The notes under the pieces: model-generated | Told to the model about the DNA's origin: nothing | What the model saw: only the letters and a program-made list of their open reading frames with translations | Database searches by the model: none | Position numbers and translations under genes: made by a program | Part shown: positions 24,501 through 34,493 of the stretch, piece after piece | How the letters are laid out: each line of letters opens with the position of its first letter | Position numbering within the stretch: position 1 is the first letter of the stretch | Source: Phoronis australis | Lineage: Eukaryota; Phoronida; Phoronidae | DNA: 64,000 nucleotides | Reading direction: 5' to 3' | Assembly: GCA_002633005.1 (NCBI GenBank) | Contig: NMRA01000167.1 | Coordinates: 196,284-260,283, forward strand

Positions 24501-27500
24501 TATCAAGCTGATGACGCTTGTTCAGAAAGACGTATAAGTTTACACAAAATCCTAACGGCAGCTAAAATAGTACCATAACTTCAAACAAAAATAATGGCCA
24601 AAATCGCATTTTTTCACTATTATATATTTTATAGCAATCAACCATTGCTTTGGTTGGGTCAAGGAACCACATCTTTTTATAGGAATTTAGCAAAAAAGAA
24701 AGGAATGCTGATAACAAAACAATGGGAAATAATAACATGATCCAATTTTATTTGATATAAACATATCAAAAATGCTGTTCTAAAATATCATTTGGTTTTC
24801 ATTTTATGACAATGGACTTTTTCACAAAAATCATGAAATCATATTTTTGATGGCAAATTCATGGAAAAGTGAAATATCTAAAACAATTCCTCATAAAGTT
24901 TTGAAGAACATTGAATAAAGCATAGTATCTAAACATTTCACATGAATCTGACCAGCCATTTCAGAGACATAGTATCTAAACATTTCATGTGAATCTGACC
25001 AGCCATTTCAGAGACATAGTATCTAAACATTTCATGTGAATCCGACCAGCCATTTCAGAGACATAGTATCTAAACATTTCATGTGAATCTGACCAGCCAT
25101 TTCTGAGACATGCTGTTCAATCTGACAAGCCAAACTGTAGAATTCGATCTAAAGTAACAACCAACTCTCAAACCCAGAAATCATCTCCACCTTAACCAAA
25201 GAAAAACTTGAGACCAATTTCAAAGCATATTTTCTAATTCAAAAGTTATTTTTTTCAACGTCTGACATTTTAATGTTATGCAGGATCTTGAAGACAAGTC
25301 CGTGCATTTGGTCAGATCAAAAATAACTCTATAAAGGTATTATTTTCTGAATGTAGTTAAACTTAAATAATTTAGATTTTGACTTTACACTATTCTGCCA
25401 TTCACTGCATCATGTGACCATGCCATTTTCAAAAAATTGGAAAAAAGGAAGTTTTAATGATTGCAAAAGAATGAAATCAATAACATGATGAAATTTGATT
25501 CGATAGAAATATTCAAGGGGAAATCTCAAAAACATTCTAAGTACAGTTGTCTAAATTATGATTTTGTTTTATGCACTTTTGTGATTTTTGATAAAAATCG
25601 CAAGTTTTATTTTTTGATAACCCCTGTTGCAAAAATAGGTAACATTAAAAAGAATTGCAAACAGAATTTTAGAATAGNAAAGAAAAACTTGAGACCAATT
25701 TCAAAGCATATTTTCTAATTCAAAAGTTATTTTTTTCAACATCTGACATTTTAATGTTATGCAGGATCTTGAAGACAAGTCCGTGCATTTGGTCAGATCA
25801 AAAATAACTCTATAAAGGTATTATTTTCTGAATGTCGTTAAACTTAAATAATTTAGATTTTGACTTTACACTATTCTGCCATTCACTGCGTCATGTGACC
25901 ATGCCATTTTCAAAAAATTGGAAAAAAGGAAGTTTTAATGATTGCAAAAGAATGAAATCAATAACATGATGAAATTTGATTCGATAGAAATATTCAAGGG
26001 GAAATCTCAAAAACATTCTAAGTACAGTTGTCTAAATTATGATTTCGTTTTATGCACTTTTGTGATTTTTGATAAAAATCGCAAGTTTTATTTTTTGATA
26101 ACCCCTGTTGCAAAAATAGGTAACATTAAAAAGAATTGCAAACAGAATTTTAGAATAGTGCATAAAAATGGCACATGAAACTTTCATTTTAGTTTGATGA
26201 ACCATGTCTTAAGATGTGACATTACGAAACATAAGTCCGTCATTTATTGACTGTGAACATCGTTTTCAATGAGTTTACCACGATGATGTCCATCACCCTC
26301 CCATGGATATCCAATCAGAGTCACAGCTGAGTAAAAATTCCCCAGGATTTCAACGGGCCAAGTTGGTACACCATTCGAAGCAGTCCTTTTCAGTTAAGTA
26401 CAGTCTCTTGCAAGAGGGAACTAGTTCTCAAACTTCAAGACATTTTTACATCTATAAAAGCCAACCCTGCCATGTAACTAAGTAGCCTCTCATAATAAGT
26501 CTCATATTGACTGAGTCTTTCCAAGACACCATACACATGCATAGCTGACCTCTGCATTTGAGGTCAGAATCCCTTCACTCAGACACAGGGGGCAATGACC
26601 TGAATGATATGATGTCTCTGCATCTGCCAAGAAGCCACCCTTTGAATAATACAGACAAAAATTGAGAGCTACATAGCATGGCAGTAAACTGTGAAGCCAA
26701 TGGGTAATGGAAAGCTCCATTCAGGCATTGAACTACAAAGATTCTCAAGAATTAGACCTACGGAATATGGACTAGACAAGAGTCAAACTTACCTTGACAC
26801 TGGTTGAATATTGCCTGTTGGTCTGGTGACACGCCAAGACACTGTTCAGCAGTGGTGAATGGGTAATCGCTATGTAAGACAGTGTGGTGAAGTCTCGACA
26901 CTTGCCAACAGTTTTCAGATATGTTGGCACTACTTTCCTGGCATAAGCCAACATATGTGGCCTATTTAACACCACAGCCATGTTGGTTACTGCTGACCTC
27001 CTTAAAACTAGGTCAAGATAGGTCAAATAGGTCAATGTGGTATGCCCAGACTTAGAAATGAGGCTGATGGCCAACACAGCACTGTGGTATAAAAGAATAA
27101 CAAAACATCTAATAAAGTGCTGCACCAAAATTTCTACGTCAATCGTGCTGACTTGACTTCAATTTTGAAATATCAAAAATGTAAATTGACATCTCAAAAT
27201 ATGCAGAAGTGAAAATACCTTGTAACCAGGGCTCCCCCTCCCTACAAAAGTGATGGAACAAAAAAAAAATTGTTCAAGCAGTGGATTTCTATGTACTGTA
27301 GAAAATGTGGAAAAATAAAACTATAAGGCAATTCAAGACTTCAAAAGAATTGATGCACCAATACAACAGTACATGATATTATCCACAACTCGTAAAATTT
27401 TATTTCGATCACAGGCACATAATGACGATAGTTGATACCCAGGGAAAGTGTTACGTGAAGCAGCTCCAGACAAAAGGGATACACAGTCAAGGGGTATGAA

Positions 27501-29324
27501 TGTGATCCAACAGAATATTCTAATACTTATACTTCTCAAAATAGGGATAGAAAATAAATAGCCTTAATGTGTTCGGTAATTGGGTTATATTCAGGAAACT
27601 GTATCTCACTTATCATGTAACTGGGCAAACTTATATTTTAAGAAAACTGGAGAAGGCTTCGTACACACACACACACACACACGAACACATGCTGTGCCTT
27701 TGCCGATGTACTACTATGTTAATGTTCTAAAAACATGTTGAATACTACTTCGTGAACACACGGTACTTCATTTCCACGAATTTGACTTGCACCGGTACCC
27801 CTGCCATAATTTTTCAAAGTACTATCGGTACTTGAGTACTGGCGTAACTACACCCTTATTCAGGGGTTGGGTACAACAAGGCTGCAGCATGAACATAACT
27901 TTGACTTCTAATTTGAAAAACAGCTCACAAGCCTGATAAACACATTTTGCCGAATCGCTTGTGTCTGAATTCATTAAAACAGCTCACTGTCTGCCAAATA
28001 CGGTGTCACCCAAGTTCACAAAACAGCTTTCACACCTCAGAAACACAGTTGATACTCAAAGACTCATGCCCATACTCACAAACAAGGAATACATATCCCA
28101 AAACAAGGTTTACCAACTCACTAACTTGTTCCTGAAGTTACAAACACTGTGCACATACTCCATGCCCGAGTATGGTGTTGAGTAATTTTTGTACGTCAGT
28201 AGTGTCATTTTCGAGTGCACAAGCTATGTGGTGAGTTTGACAACGAGTTTTGCGATTGACTGAGTGGGTGAACTGAGGTTACCACGAGTTGCGTAACTTA
28301 TAGTTGAGGAACCATATTAACGAGTGTAGCAGCCATGTTGTTTCCACCTCTTGTAATTCAATACAATTATATATTAACTTCCCTTACAATGTCCTGTTTA
28401 ATAAAATTTTGTCATATTTCTCAAGTAAAAGTGCTGACAAAACAATTATAAATCATCCTGACAGGTTTTTGACTAGTCATTATACTCGTTTACCCATTCC
28501 AAATTGATGTTTTCAAGGAAAGATGTCAGTATGTACATACTAATATGGCACATACGTTTGAGAAAACGAAAAACAATCATTCCAAAGTAAATGTGCATAC
28601 AAGCTTCCAAGAAGACCATGCACAATCTCTGGTAAAAGTTTCCAGTCTACAATTATAAAATTTGGGATAACAAAATTCGTGTCAAAATTGAATCTTCTCG
28701 ATTCTGAAGATTGGGACATGTGCTATTGACATTCACCACAATTCACAAAATTGAAGACTATATTTTGGATCAACAGTCTGAAGCCAGACTTGGCAGTTCA
28801 CAAAATTGTCGAAAATAGTCACCTACACAGTTCGCCTTTTTGGGACACCACCGTGGATAACGTCAAGGCAAATGATCTTTTTGTGTTGATAGTAATTTTT
28901 GAATTTGCGACAGCCAATACTGTTCCCTTCTACAATTAGGTACAATTAATTGTTCACTGTCCCAAATTGTAGAGTTTTTATCATGACAGTAACACCTCAC
29001 TTCCTTGAATGCAAGCACAGCGTTCTCTGTTCAGTAATGGACACCACTTACCATGTCGCCTTTGAAGATTTTCCACTCTTTGATCGGTTCCACGTAGTAC
29101 TTTGGATTACGTTTACCTATAGAGTTGTTCAACTTAAACTGATCTGTCCATGGCCTATTCTCATCATAATAAAATTCATGTGGCTTTCTGTAAATTCCCT
29201 TAAATCCCACCAAAGGTCCTTTCCAAGCTCTCCATCCTGAGAACATCTGACGCTCCAAGTATCGTTTCCAGTAGCCATAGCTTTGTTGCATCAAAGACGG
29301 ATTCATGCGCACCATTTCTAAACT
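9434..29324 (-). CDS. MRPL24: Mitochondrial ribosomal protein L24 (uL24m), five coding exons
   Basis: Gene-level entry. Joining 29052-29315, 15563-15658, 14465-14571, 11842-11978 and 9434-9570 gives an open frame of 246 residues with every splice phase matching (0, 0, 2, 1) and all introns GT-AG. The KOW motif of the uL24 family is clear around residues 86-119 ([16 protein letters not shown] then [11 protein letters not shown]). The family signature RKPTxxEWRxTExGxxxRVS is present as [20 protein letters not shown], and the C-terminus [15 protein letters not shown] resembles the MGI..R....YW tail of vertebrate MRPL24. The protein joins the mitochondrial large subunit and helps assemble rRNA. 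Vertebrate forms have about 216 residues; the extra length is N-terminal. A 3' splice site (TTTCAG) at 29325 means an upstream non-coding exon exists. Intron 1 is 13.4 kb and contains an adenosine kinase gene. Confidence 0.93.
9642..10706 (+). repeat. 1.1-kb CTCF-motif-like repeat element, copy 2
   Basis: Lies in MRPL24 intron 4. It starts AAGAGCAACGCGGAGCGTTG, where AACGC and GCGTT can pair, and ends in the palindrome TGCGTCCACATAT/ATATGTGGGCGCA at 10675-10706. Motif hits include GGCCAGTAGAGGGC (9731), GCCACTAGAGGCA (10026, 10051), GCCACTAGGAGGCGCC (10194), GGCCACTAGGTGGCGC (10354) and GCCACTAGGGGGCACAC (10500), the last four spaced about 144-161 bases. A (CGGA)n run sits at 10645-10662. Roughly 9797-10020 is unrelated to the other copies. 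No open frame is conserved. Confidence 0.8.
10740..11145 (-). repeat. Interspersed repeat family A, copy 2
   Basis: Same orientation as the copy at 700-1110, and the best preserved of the four. It begins about 35 bases after the palindromic end of the 1.1-kb element. The frame over 10776-10985 shares IARIxQC and DTYWTWxSDL with the copy at 14057, but no complete protein is suggested. Confidence 0.7.
11205..11830 (-). repeat. 1.1-kb CTCF-motif-like element, partial reverse copy
   Basis: Begins with the terminal palindrome in variant form, GACCACACATGTGTGGGTGC, then CATTATGTCATAATCCCTGTCC, the reverse of the element's 3' end. The motif appears inverted as TGCCCCCTAGTGGCAAT at 11797, only about 30 bases inside the intron from the MRPL24 exon 4 donor. 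Confidence 0.65.
11842..11978 (-). CDS. MRPL24: MRPL24 coding exon 4
   Basis: Acceptor GTAACTTGCAG; enters in phase 2 (A completes GAA) and leaves in phase 1 before GTAACAAAC, a weaker donor. Encodes [20 protein letters not shown] followed by an acidic stretch [10 protein letters not shown] and STYK, matching the conserved EWR(F/Y)TE block of the family. Confidence 0.93.
11979..14464. other. MRPL24 intron 3
   Basis: About 2.5 kb. It contains family A copy 3 on the plus strand (13930-14300) and an isolated CTCF-like motif AACAGTAGGTGGCGCTGAAC at 13369-13388. No other coding exon was seen. Confidence 0.7.
13930..14300 (+). repeat. Interspersed repeat family A, copy 3
   Basis: Plus-strand copy of the family at 700 and 10740, with GGGCTCACATAGCCCGCAT, CACGATACTTACTGGACATG and CAAAACTCGTTCTAAAA. 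Protein-like string [20 protein letters not shown] is shared with copy 2 in translation. Confidence 0.7.
14465..14571 (-). CDS. MRPL24: MRPL24 coding exon 3
   Basis: Acceptor TCTTTGTAG and donor GTAAGTGAAG. Enters in phase 0 and leaves in phase 2. Encodes [14 protein letters not shown], then [19 protein letters not shown], matching the family's (P)LL..V.LVDP segment. Confidence 0.9.
15563..15658 (-). CDS. MRPL24: MRPL24 coding exon 2 (KOW motif)
   Basis: Exactly 32 codons, phase 0 at both ends, between acceptor GCGTTTCAG and donor GTGAGTGT. Encodes [20 protein letters not shown] then [12 protein letters not shown], the KOW motif that contacts rRNA in uL24 proteins. It is too short to show up as a start-to-stop frame. 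Confidence 0.93.
16052..16115. repeat. 21-bp tandem repeat, three copies
   Basis: Unit GGGGAGACTACCCATCCACCA in two near-perfect copies and a third diverged one (GGGAAGACTGGTCCCATCCACC). Confidence 0.8.
17720..17900. repeat. Interspersed repeat family C
   Basis: Shares with 18470-18620 and 58430-58580 the string TNTGATATGCTCNNAATTACTTGGCT-like core and following GCAAGATG/GGAAGGTAG text. Diverged copies, so limits are approximate. Confidence 0.45.
18239..18254. repeat. (TG)n microsatellite
   Basis: Eight uninterrupted TG units. Confidence 0.85.
18610..18880. repeat. Diverged tandem duplication, about 175-bp unit
   Basis: Two successive copies share TTTGTAACTTC/TTTGCAACTTC, GGGGATGTCAAAC and GATGNAGTTNCAAG, at about 18640 and 18815. 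On the minus strand the upper copy is open ([18 protein letters not shown], then [16 protein letters not shown]) and ends at a good donor, AACACT|GTAAGTG at about 18794. The lower copy has stops. An isolated exon of an unrecognised gene cannot be excluded. Confidence 0.5.
20651..21806 (+). repeat. 1.1-kb CTCF-motif-like repeat element, copy 3
   Basis: In MRPL24 intron 1. Starts AAGAGCAACACGGAGCGTTG and ends with the palindrome GCGACCACATATAAATATGTGGGTGC at 21776-21803 (written here in part as CCACATAT/ATATGTGG). Motif-like sites lie near 20741, 20870, 20901, 21066, 21310, 21469 and 21610. Spacings alternate around 140 and 160 bases, implying a dimeric internal repeat of about 300 bases. Confidence 0.8.
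22305..23336 (-). CDS. ADK: Adenosine kinase, single coding exon
   Basis: A 343-residue PfkB-family sugar kinase that phosphorylates adenosine to AMP with ATP, close to the 345 residues of the short vertebrate isoform. Family marks in order: GNPLLDI (15-21), the substrate-site GGATQNT (64-70), GCVGKDEMG near residue 90, NLHASYL, and the PfkB signature [13 protein letters not shown] starting at 292 with the catalytic Asp at 298. The usual GAGD anion-hole motif reads GCGD here. The C-terminus [10 protein letters not shown] matches the family's GCTFP.(K/I)P.F end. There is no intron in the coding region, whereas animal ADK genes are usually split, so a retrocopy is likely. TTTTTTCCAG ends exactly at the ATG on the minus strand, implying a 5' non-coding exon or another leader joined there. 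It sits inside MRPL24 intron 1 on the same strand. The frame is intact, so it is probably functional. Confidence 0.95.
   Translation of the reverse strand: MSSSVEPGILVGLGNPLLDISINGDEQFLKKYDLEADNQILATEKHQKMFTEIMKRHSPMYIAGGATQNTIRVSQWLLQAPNATVFFGCVGKDEMGKILEEKAKEVGVDVHYMVDEEKQTGVCAAIITGEERSLVSRLGASRHFDVKFLRQPENWKLVERAQFFYIGGYVFPVSMDSITLLASHAVDNNKALIMNLHASYLCRYFTRDDLNILEYIDVLVGNEQEHQTLATMLKYDTSDVKEIALKVAAHPKKNNKCDCIVIVTQGRMPTIVAAKGEVKEFKVPPIGGMIVDTNGCGDAFVGGFLAQFVQGRPLEDCVRCGQYAARIVIQYYGCTFPDIPEFE
24640..24920. repeat. Interspersed repeat family B, copy 2
   Basis: Contains the family landmarks CAATTTTATTTGATATAAAC, GTTCTAAAATATCATTTGG, TTTTTGATGGCAAATTC and AAGTGAAATATCTAAAACAA, and leads into the 47-bp minisatellite, which is an amplification of the family's own 3' segment. 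Confidence 0.55.
24921..25110. repeat. 47-bp minisatellite, four copies
   Basis: Units begin at 24921, 24968, 25015 and 25062 with CATAGTATCTAAACATTTCA and continue GTGAATCTGACCAGCCATTT. Units differ at only one to three positions. The unit is part of family B, where it occurs once (for example near 56950). Confidence 0.95.
25198..25677. repeat. First copy of a duplicated 480-bp segment at an N join
   Basis: AAAGAAAAACTTGAGACC through TTTTAGAATAG recurs at 25679-26158 with only two or three differences, separated by the single N at 25678. It includes a family B copy (about 25430-25677). Confidence 0.9.
25679..26158. repeat. Second copy of the 480-bp segment after the N at 25678
   Basis: Begins immediately after the N and reproduces 25198-25677 almost exactly, then continues into new sequence. 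This is most simply an unmerged overlap between neighbouring contigs. Confidence 0.9.
27663..27682. repeat. (AC)n microsatellite
   Basis: About ten AC units. Confidence 0.85.
29052..29315 (-). CDS. MRPL24: MRPL24 coding exon 1
   Basis: Eighty-eight codons from the first ATG after the 3' splice site to donor GTAAGTGG, phase 0. Contains aromatic-rich [19 protein letters not shown], then [20 protein letters not shown], matching the R.P..VVEPI.(E/D)W..F.GD block that leads into the KOW motif. A second ATG (codon 4) is possible. The N-terminal region would carry the mitochondrial import signal. Confidence 0.9.
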
Positions 29325-29642
29325 CTGAAACCAAATCAGTTCGGATCACATTAGCAATGTACCTCAGACGCACAAATATTCTAATACTCTGTTTACACAT
29401 GGCACAAAAATCAGGAGCAACTTGAATTAGAGGTAATGCAGGGTTTCAAAAACTGTCAGTTCGTTTTTGCTTACGACGTAGCTCTTCATGTTGGGTTGTC
29501 ATGGCATGTCCATTTTATGTACTAAGCACGGTCTCAACAAGTAACTGTTCTTTACAAACCCAAAAATCATTTCTCATCTCAGTAAGCGATAAACCGAGGC
29601 CAATTTTGTAGCCACTTTAATAGTAAGGTGTTTAAACACGTT
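29262..29642. repeat. First copy of a duplicated 380-bp segment covering the MRPL24 exon 1 start
   Basis: Matches 29644-30022 nearly exactly (for example CTCAGACGCAC versus CTCAGATGCAC). It includes the 5' part of MRPL24 exon 1 and its acceptor. Confidence 0.9.
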
Positions 29643-29643
29643 N

Positions 29644-30022
29644 TCGTTTCCAGTAGCCATAGCTTTGTTGCATCAAAGACGGATTCATGCGCACCATTTC
29701 TAAACTCTGAAACCAAATCAGTTCGGATCACATTAGCAATGTACCTCAGATGCACAAATATTCTAATACTCTTTACACATGGCACAAAAATCAGGAGCAA
29801 CTTGAATTAGAGGTAATGCAGGGTTTCAAAAACTGTCAGTTCGTTTTTGCTTACGACGTAGCTCTTCATGTTGGGTTGTCATGGCATGTCCATTTTATGT
29901 ACTAAGCACGGTCTCAACAAATAACTGTTCTTTACAAACCCAAAAATCATTTCTCATCTCAGTAAGCGATAAACCGAGGCCAATTTTGTAGCCACTTTAA
30001 TAGTAAGGTGTTTAAACACGTT
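29644..30022. repeat. Second copy of the 380-bp segment after the N at 29643
   Basis: Repeats the first 63 bases of MRPL24 exon 1 (29644-29706) and the preceding intron, without the rest of the exon. This is probably an unmerged contig end and not a second exon. Confidence 0.9.
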
Positions 30023-31198
30023 GACATATATTCAGTTTAAAAACTGGATACACGTAACAGTAATGGAATCGTGTTATGGTAAGAACTAGGAAGGGACCGA
30101 TTTTATGAAATGAAAAGGCTGAAATTGACTTCCATGTTTAGTCAGTTATACAGGACTAAATGCAGTTTGAACTCATAATTATAGGTAAAACATTACCTTC
30201 TCTGTTTTACTCAAATGTGCATGACAGTCAGAGAATCTTTTCAAATCACTGACTTTTGAGACTCACAACGGCCCAGCCATATTGTGGACTAGTGTTAGTT
30301 TGGTTCCATAGGATGACATCCTCAGAATCGTGTAACTTACAATTTCATTGGAAAATCATTTTCTTACATTAAGTGGCTCATTTGATTGGCTATTTGTACC
30401 CATTCTAGGATCTTGTTTGAACTACACCTGCAAAGCTGTATAAATATGCACAGCTTTGCACCCCACGAGGGTAAAAAAATGGCCAAATAAAATCTGACAC
30501 ATAATTAGTGTTACTAAAAACTCCACTCTTCCTTGAGTACACTTATTTATTGGTGTTAGAAAAGCTGGCATTCTACAGATGTTCTGCTGCTAAAATTGTG
30601 GTGCTATCTTATGCATCTGCTTTCGGCGCCATGAAACTTAGCTTCACCTATTGACCAGTTTCTTTTTTCCCCGATTCTCCAATCAACTGTTCTTCTTCCA
30701 CACGGTTGTGTTCACTAGGTTATAAGTTTTCAAAATTTTGATACTGGTTTCAAACTGAATTTCAGACCAAATTTCGCTGTGGCTAAGCTGTCAGCATCAC
30801 CCTCTCCTTAAAAATGTTGCAAAAAAAGCAAATGGCCAGTGCATATTTCACATAAGTACTGTTTTCAGGTTGACTTTTCTATGAAACTCAGAAAATTATA
30901 CAAGAAAATGAAGTTTTTGAGATTGTTTTTTACTTAAATGACTGTAATGGGCAAAATGGGTGTCGGTTGACCCACAGACTTTGCATGCACCCCTGCAGGT
31001 CGTTAGCTCTAATTGTTGATATAAGTTTCACCACGAGGTGACGAGCAGAACTAACCGGGCGGTGTGAAATCTCGATGTCTATTTGAGATTAACACACAGC
31101 AGCACTTTGACATTAGTAATCATACAGATCAGCTGTTTGGGTGGTGATAGTCAAGAGAACAGCCCCTCCACTACCTCCCTTCAATCCTTTACAACTGT

Positions 31199-31255
31199 GC
31201 TTGTGTGTGTGTATCTGTCTGTCTGTCTGTGTGTGTGTGCGTCTGTGTGTGTGTN
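31199..31255. repeat. (GT)n/(CTGT)n microsatellite ending at a single N
   Basis: GTGTGTGTGTATCTGTCTGT and further GT units up to the N at 31255, probably an unresolved repeat or contig join. Confidence 0.9.
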
Positions 31256-32029
31256 ATCTTTATTTATTCCTGAGAACAGTTGTTTTTTTTTTTGGTACAA
31301 AATTTGTCCGCGATAAAATGCATTTTCTTCAGGTCAAAAAATGTCCGCTAGATCAAGCATTTAATAATCGTGAATGTGTTTACCAGCTCTGATAAAATTA
31401 AACTAACCCAAGGATTACTCTGGCAATACATTTATTTACGATTATGTAATTATGGGAAAAAAAATCCATGAGCTTATAGAATGTCTGTAAAAACACACAA
31501 TTTCTGGAGATAGCATATTCATGCGCACTTGGTTTATCACAACCAGTCGTCTCCCAGGCTTGATTTCCATGCAGTTATTCACTGTATTATTTTTGCAGAT
31601 AGAGGTGTTCAAGTGATCGTAATTTTGATGTGTGCAGGTTAATGCAAATCAAGTGTTATATATATGACTAAATTCTACACTATCAAGTAACAGTGTACGA
31701 ACTTCCAACCCTGGTACTCGCCAAATCGGACCCTGCATCTTATACCCTTAGTTTTTGACCTAATGACATCAAGTAGTGGCCCAGATCCTAGGCAATGAGC
31801 CCAGTGAATGCTTTAGATCATGAGTTCCCTGATAGGTTAAAAATTGCAAATGGTGGAGTGGCAAGTGAAAAGTCGGATATTCGAGTGAATGAGTTCTTTT
31901 GAAAGGCTAGGTTATTGTTTACAATCCGACTCAATTAACATACATACTTGATACTGCCATTTTGTTAATCCTCTAGTCACAGTGATTCTAAAAGTATATT
32001 ACTGATTGGACGCTTCTTATTCATAATTT

Positions 32030-32830
32030 CGCATTTGCGACCTGAAATTTGGAAATGCGAGCTGAGATTTTTACCAGCTCATATCAAGTTGCAAAATGCG
32101 ACCTGGAATTTCCAACGTACACGAGCTGAGTTTTTACATTTCTTGGCAGATACCTAGCAAATATAAAGCAGCTTGTGTGAATCCGACCGTTACTTGGTTG
32201 TTGCTAAATCAAGTTCAAAAGAACACTAACCGAGAACAGCCTTACCGATGACTTCAAAGCATGTCGCGTGAACATGGGAAAATGCAAACGTGTTTCATTG
32301 GCTAACATTTTCTGCTACAGGATGTTTTCCAAACGTCGTTTAAGTTGCAAAGTTTGGGTTGTGAACAAAAAATGGAGGGATTTGCACTCGGAGTTAATTG
32401 GAATCTTTAACGATTTTGAGGAGTCATACAGCAGGTGAGACCTAACAAATTCGCGGATTCTTTTTCAACAAGTACTTTTGTCATTTTTACATTGCAAGCT
32501 TAGCTACTCAAATGCACATGTCGGTTAGACAGCACGGATTCAACTTTCACGTTGGCAACTAGCCTTGCACTCTTAACCTCTACAGCCTTTCAATGGCGGT
32601 CGTGAAGAACATTTATTCGGTATCTGAATGTAAGAACTCAATTTTGCGTAGGTAAAAGCATAATATAAACATTTTTTCGATGATCTAAAAAGTCAATTTT
32701 GGCTTGTAAAATGGCTGAAAAGTTTGCAACCTGGCATTTATGATTGCGAGCTGGATTTTGAAAATGCGACCTCGGATTTCGGCTAAGTCGCAAAATGCGA
32801 CTTGGCGATTTTCATAGCGTCGAGCCCTGT
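32030..32830. repeat. Interspersed repeat family D, copy 1
   Basis: CATTTGCGACCTGAAATTTG, GGAAATGCGAGCTGAGAT and CCAGCTCATAT recur at 42620-42920, and a second block with GCGAGCTGG and AAAATGCGACTTGGCG lies at 32725-32830. The middle differs, so limits are approximate. Confidence 0.6.
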
Positions 32831-33585
32831 TATTACCTAATTTCACATGTTTGAAACAGTTTTTATCCCTGAGACAACACGTGGCTGTTACAACACCAGC
32901 TGAAATCATATCCGCAAGATGTCAAGTGTTTTCGAGGATGTCATTTGTCCGTGAGAACACACACTCGCGTGTTTTTTCTGAAGAAGAAGCTTTGAAGAGG
33001 AAATCCTAAATATAAATGACTGTTACTGTTTTTTACTCAGTTTCCCTAATGTGCCATGCGGTATCTTCAATATACTAGCCAATTTTGGGGTCTTTTGACA
33101 CACGTGTGATCATTGTAATTATTATCATTGCTGCCGAGAGGTGTCGCAGATTTACAATGGCGGTCACTCGAGATCGGCTGCCACAAATGAACACCTCGTA
33201 AAGACAGTGAATGCATGAATAAGAAGAGCCTAATCGGTACAAGTAATACCTTTTTGGAATCACCATGATCAGCATGGCGAGAGGATTCAGACAATATTAA
33301 TATCAAGCATGTACATTAATGGAGATGGATTGTAAACAAAGATCGCAATTTCGAAGTGTACAAAATAATATTTGATGTGTGTTATGTCTATGGCACTTGA
33401 TTATACACTTTTACTGAGCAGACTTCAGTTACTGATTCAGTGATTGATAAATAAAATGAACTTTTCTGAACTGAGAGGTATCATAAACTATCATTCATTG
33501 ACGTCGGACTATTATTTGAAGAGATATGAAGGACTGAAGTGAAGCCGAAGAGAGGTAGTGGAGCGGAGGGGCCACCCGTTCTCTC

Positions 33586-33692
33586 CACAGGCGTTCTCAG
33601 CTTCTGATCAGTCCCCAATATACTATATAATCCTCAGCTTCTGAGTATTATATAGTATATTGAGGATGATCAGAAGCTGAGGACGCCTGTGG
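33586..33692. mobile_element. Hairpin (palindromic) MITE-like element
   Basis: Arms of about 50 bases: CACAGGCGTTCTCAGCTTCT, GATCAGTCCCCAATATACTA and the near-perfect inverse on the right (TATAGTATATTGAGGATGAT, CAGAAGCTGAGGACGCCTGT). The sequence GTTCTCTCCAC flanks both sides, which may be a target duplication or part of the surrounding repeat. Confidence 0.75.
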
Positions 33693-34493
33693 TTCTCTCC
33701 ACGTCGGACTTTGCTGACAACTGGCACAAGTTTACAACACTGACACTGTCACGGTGTTTCTTAAGAAACACTATTAAAAAGTAAAAAGTTGGTCACTGAG
33801 TCGAAGCATATGTATCACGGAGAGTCATAGTACTGCTCAGCGAACACTTACGTGAAATGGACACCGAAATCATTCATACGAAAACAACTCGGTGCTCAGG
33901 TAATTTGCTTCATGCTCTATGTACAAAAGGTCAAGGACAACAGAACAACTGCGCTATTAGCGTCAATTTTAAGAACTAAACAAGCTAGAAGTTTCCGCCG
34001 GCGGCACTGATGCGCGTGATCTTGGAATACACAAGGAAACTTGACAACGAGTTCATTCAAATAATCACGTTCACGTTGATAAAAATTTCACTGCACTAAA
34101 TCAAGTTGGGTCTTAATAAAAAGCAAATTTTAACCAACTATTGGCTATCTTATTTACCAAAAAATGACTGAATTCAAATATTCCTCCGTCGGCAATTCTT
34201 TGATGCAAGCGGCTAAAAGGAGGAAATGGGTGATGCATGGGCGCACCCGGGGGGGAGGGGGGGGGGGTGCAATCGAGCAAAAAGGTCCGCCTCAGTGAAA
34301 CAAAGAGTCCAAGTAAACGAGACGTTTTCCACAAAATTCACGGGAAACTTGCCGTAGACTGGCTTTAGAATAGAATTTCGATAAGGAAGTGATCACGTGC
34401 TTAGTTTACACTTCATGGCGAAGTCTTGTTATTCCGTAATACTTTCGCATGTACTAAACTCTCTCCTTGAATAATGAGTGCCAACTGCATAGT

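Larger units (their letters stand above)
15659..29051. other. MRPL24 intron 1 (13.4 kb)
   Basis: Holds the nested adenosine kinase gene, a 1.1-kb repeat element (20651-21806), a 47-bp minisatellite, two copies of family B and a false duplication at the 25678 N. Stretches 16200-17700, 19000-20600, 23400-24600 and 26200-29000 contain only short unlinked frames and no exon I could support. Confidence 0.7.
30023..33585. other. No gene seen; microsatellite and diverged repeats
   Basis: Contains the (GT)n tract at 31199-31254 and a repeat family at 32030-32830. Otherwise only short unlinked frames. The MRPL24 promoter and non-coding first exon should lie in this direction but could not be placed. 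Confidence 0.4.

Noticed and set aside
26772-27128. 118-residue minus-strand frame in MRPL24 intron 1
   Set aside because: No recognisable domain, no supporting splice sites linking it to other exons, and composition like the surrounding intron.
34113-34334. Pro-rich minus-strand frame
   Set aside because: Produced by a long G run at 34248-34267; low-complexity artefact.
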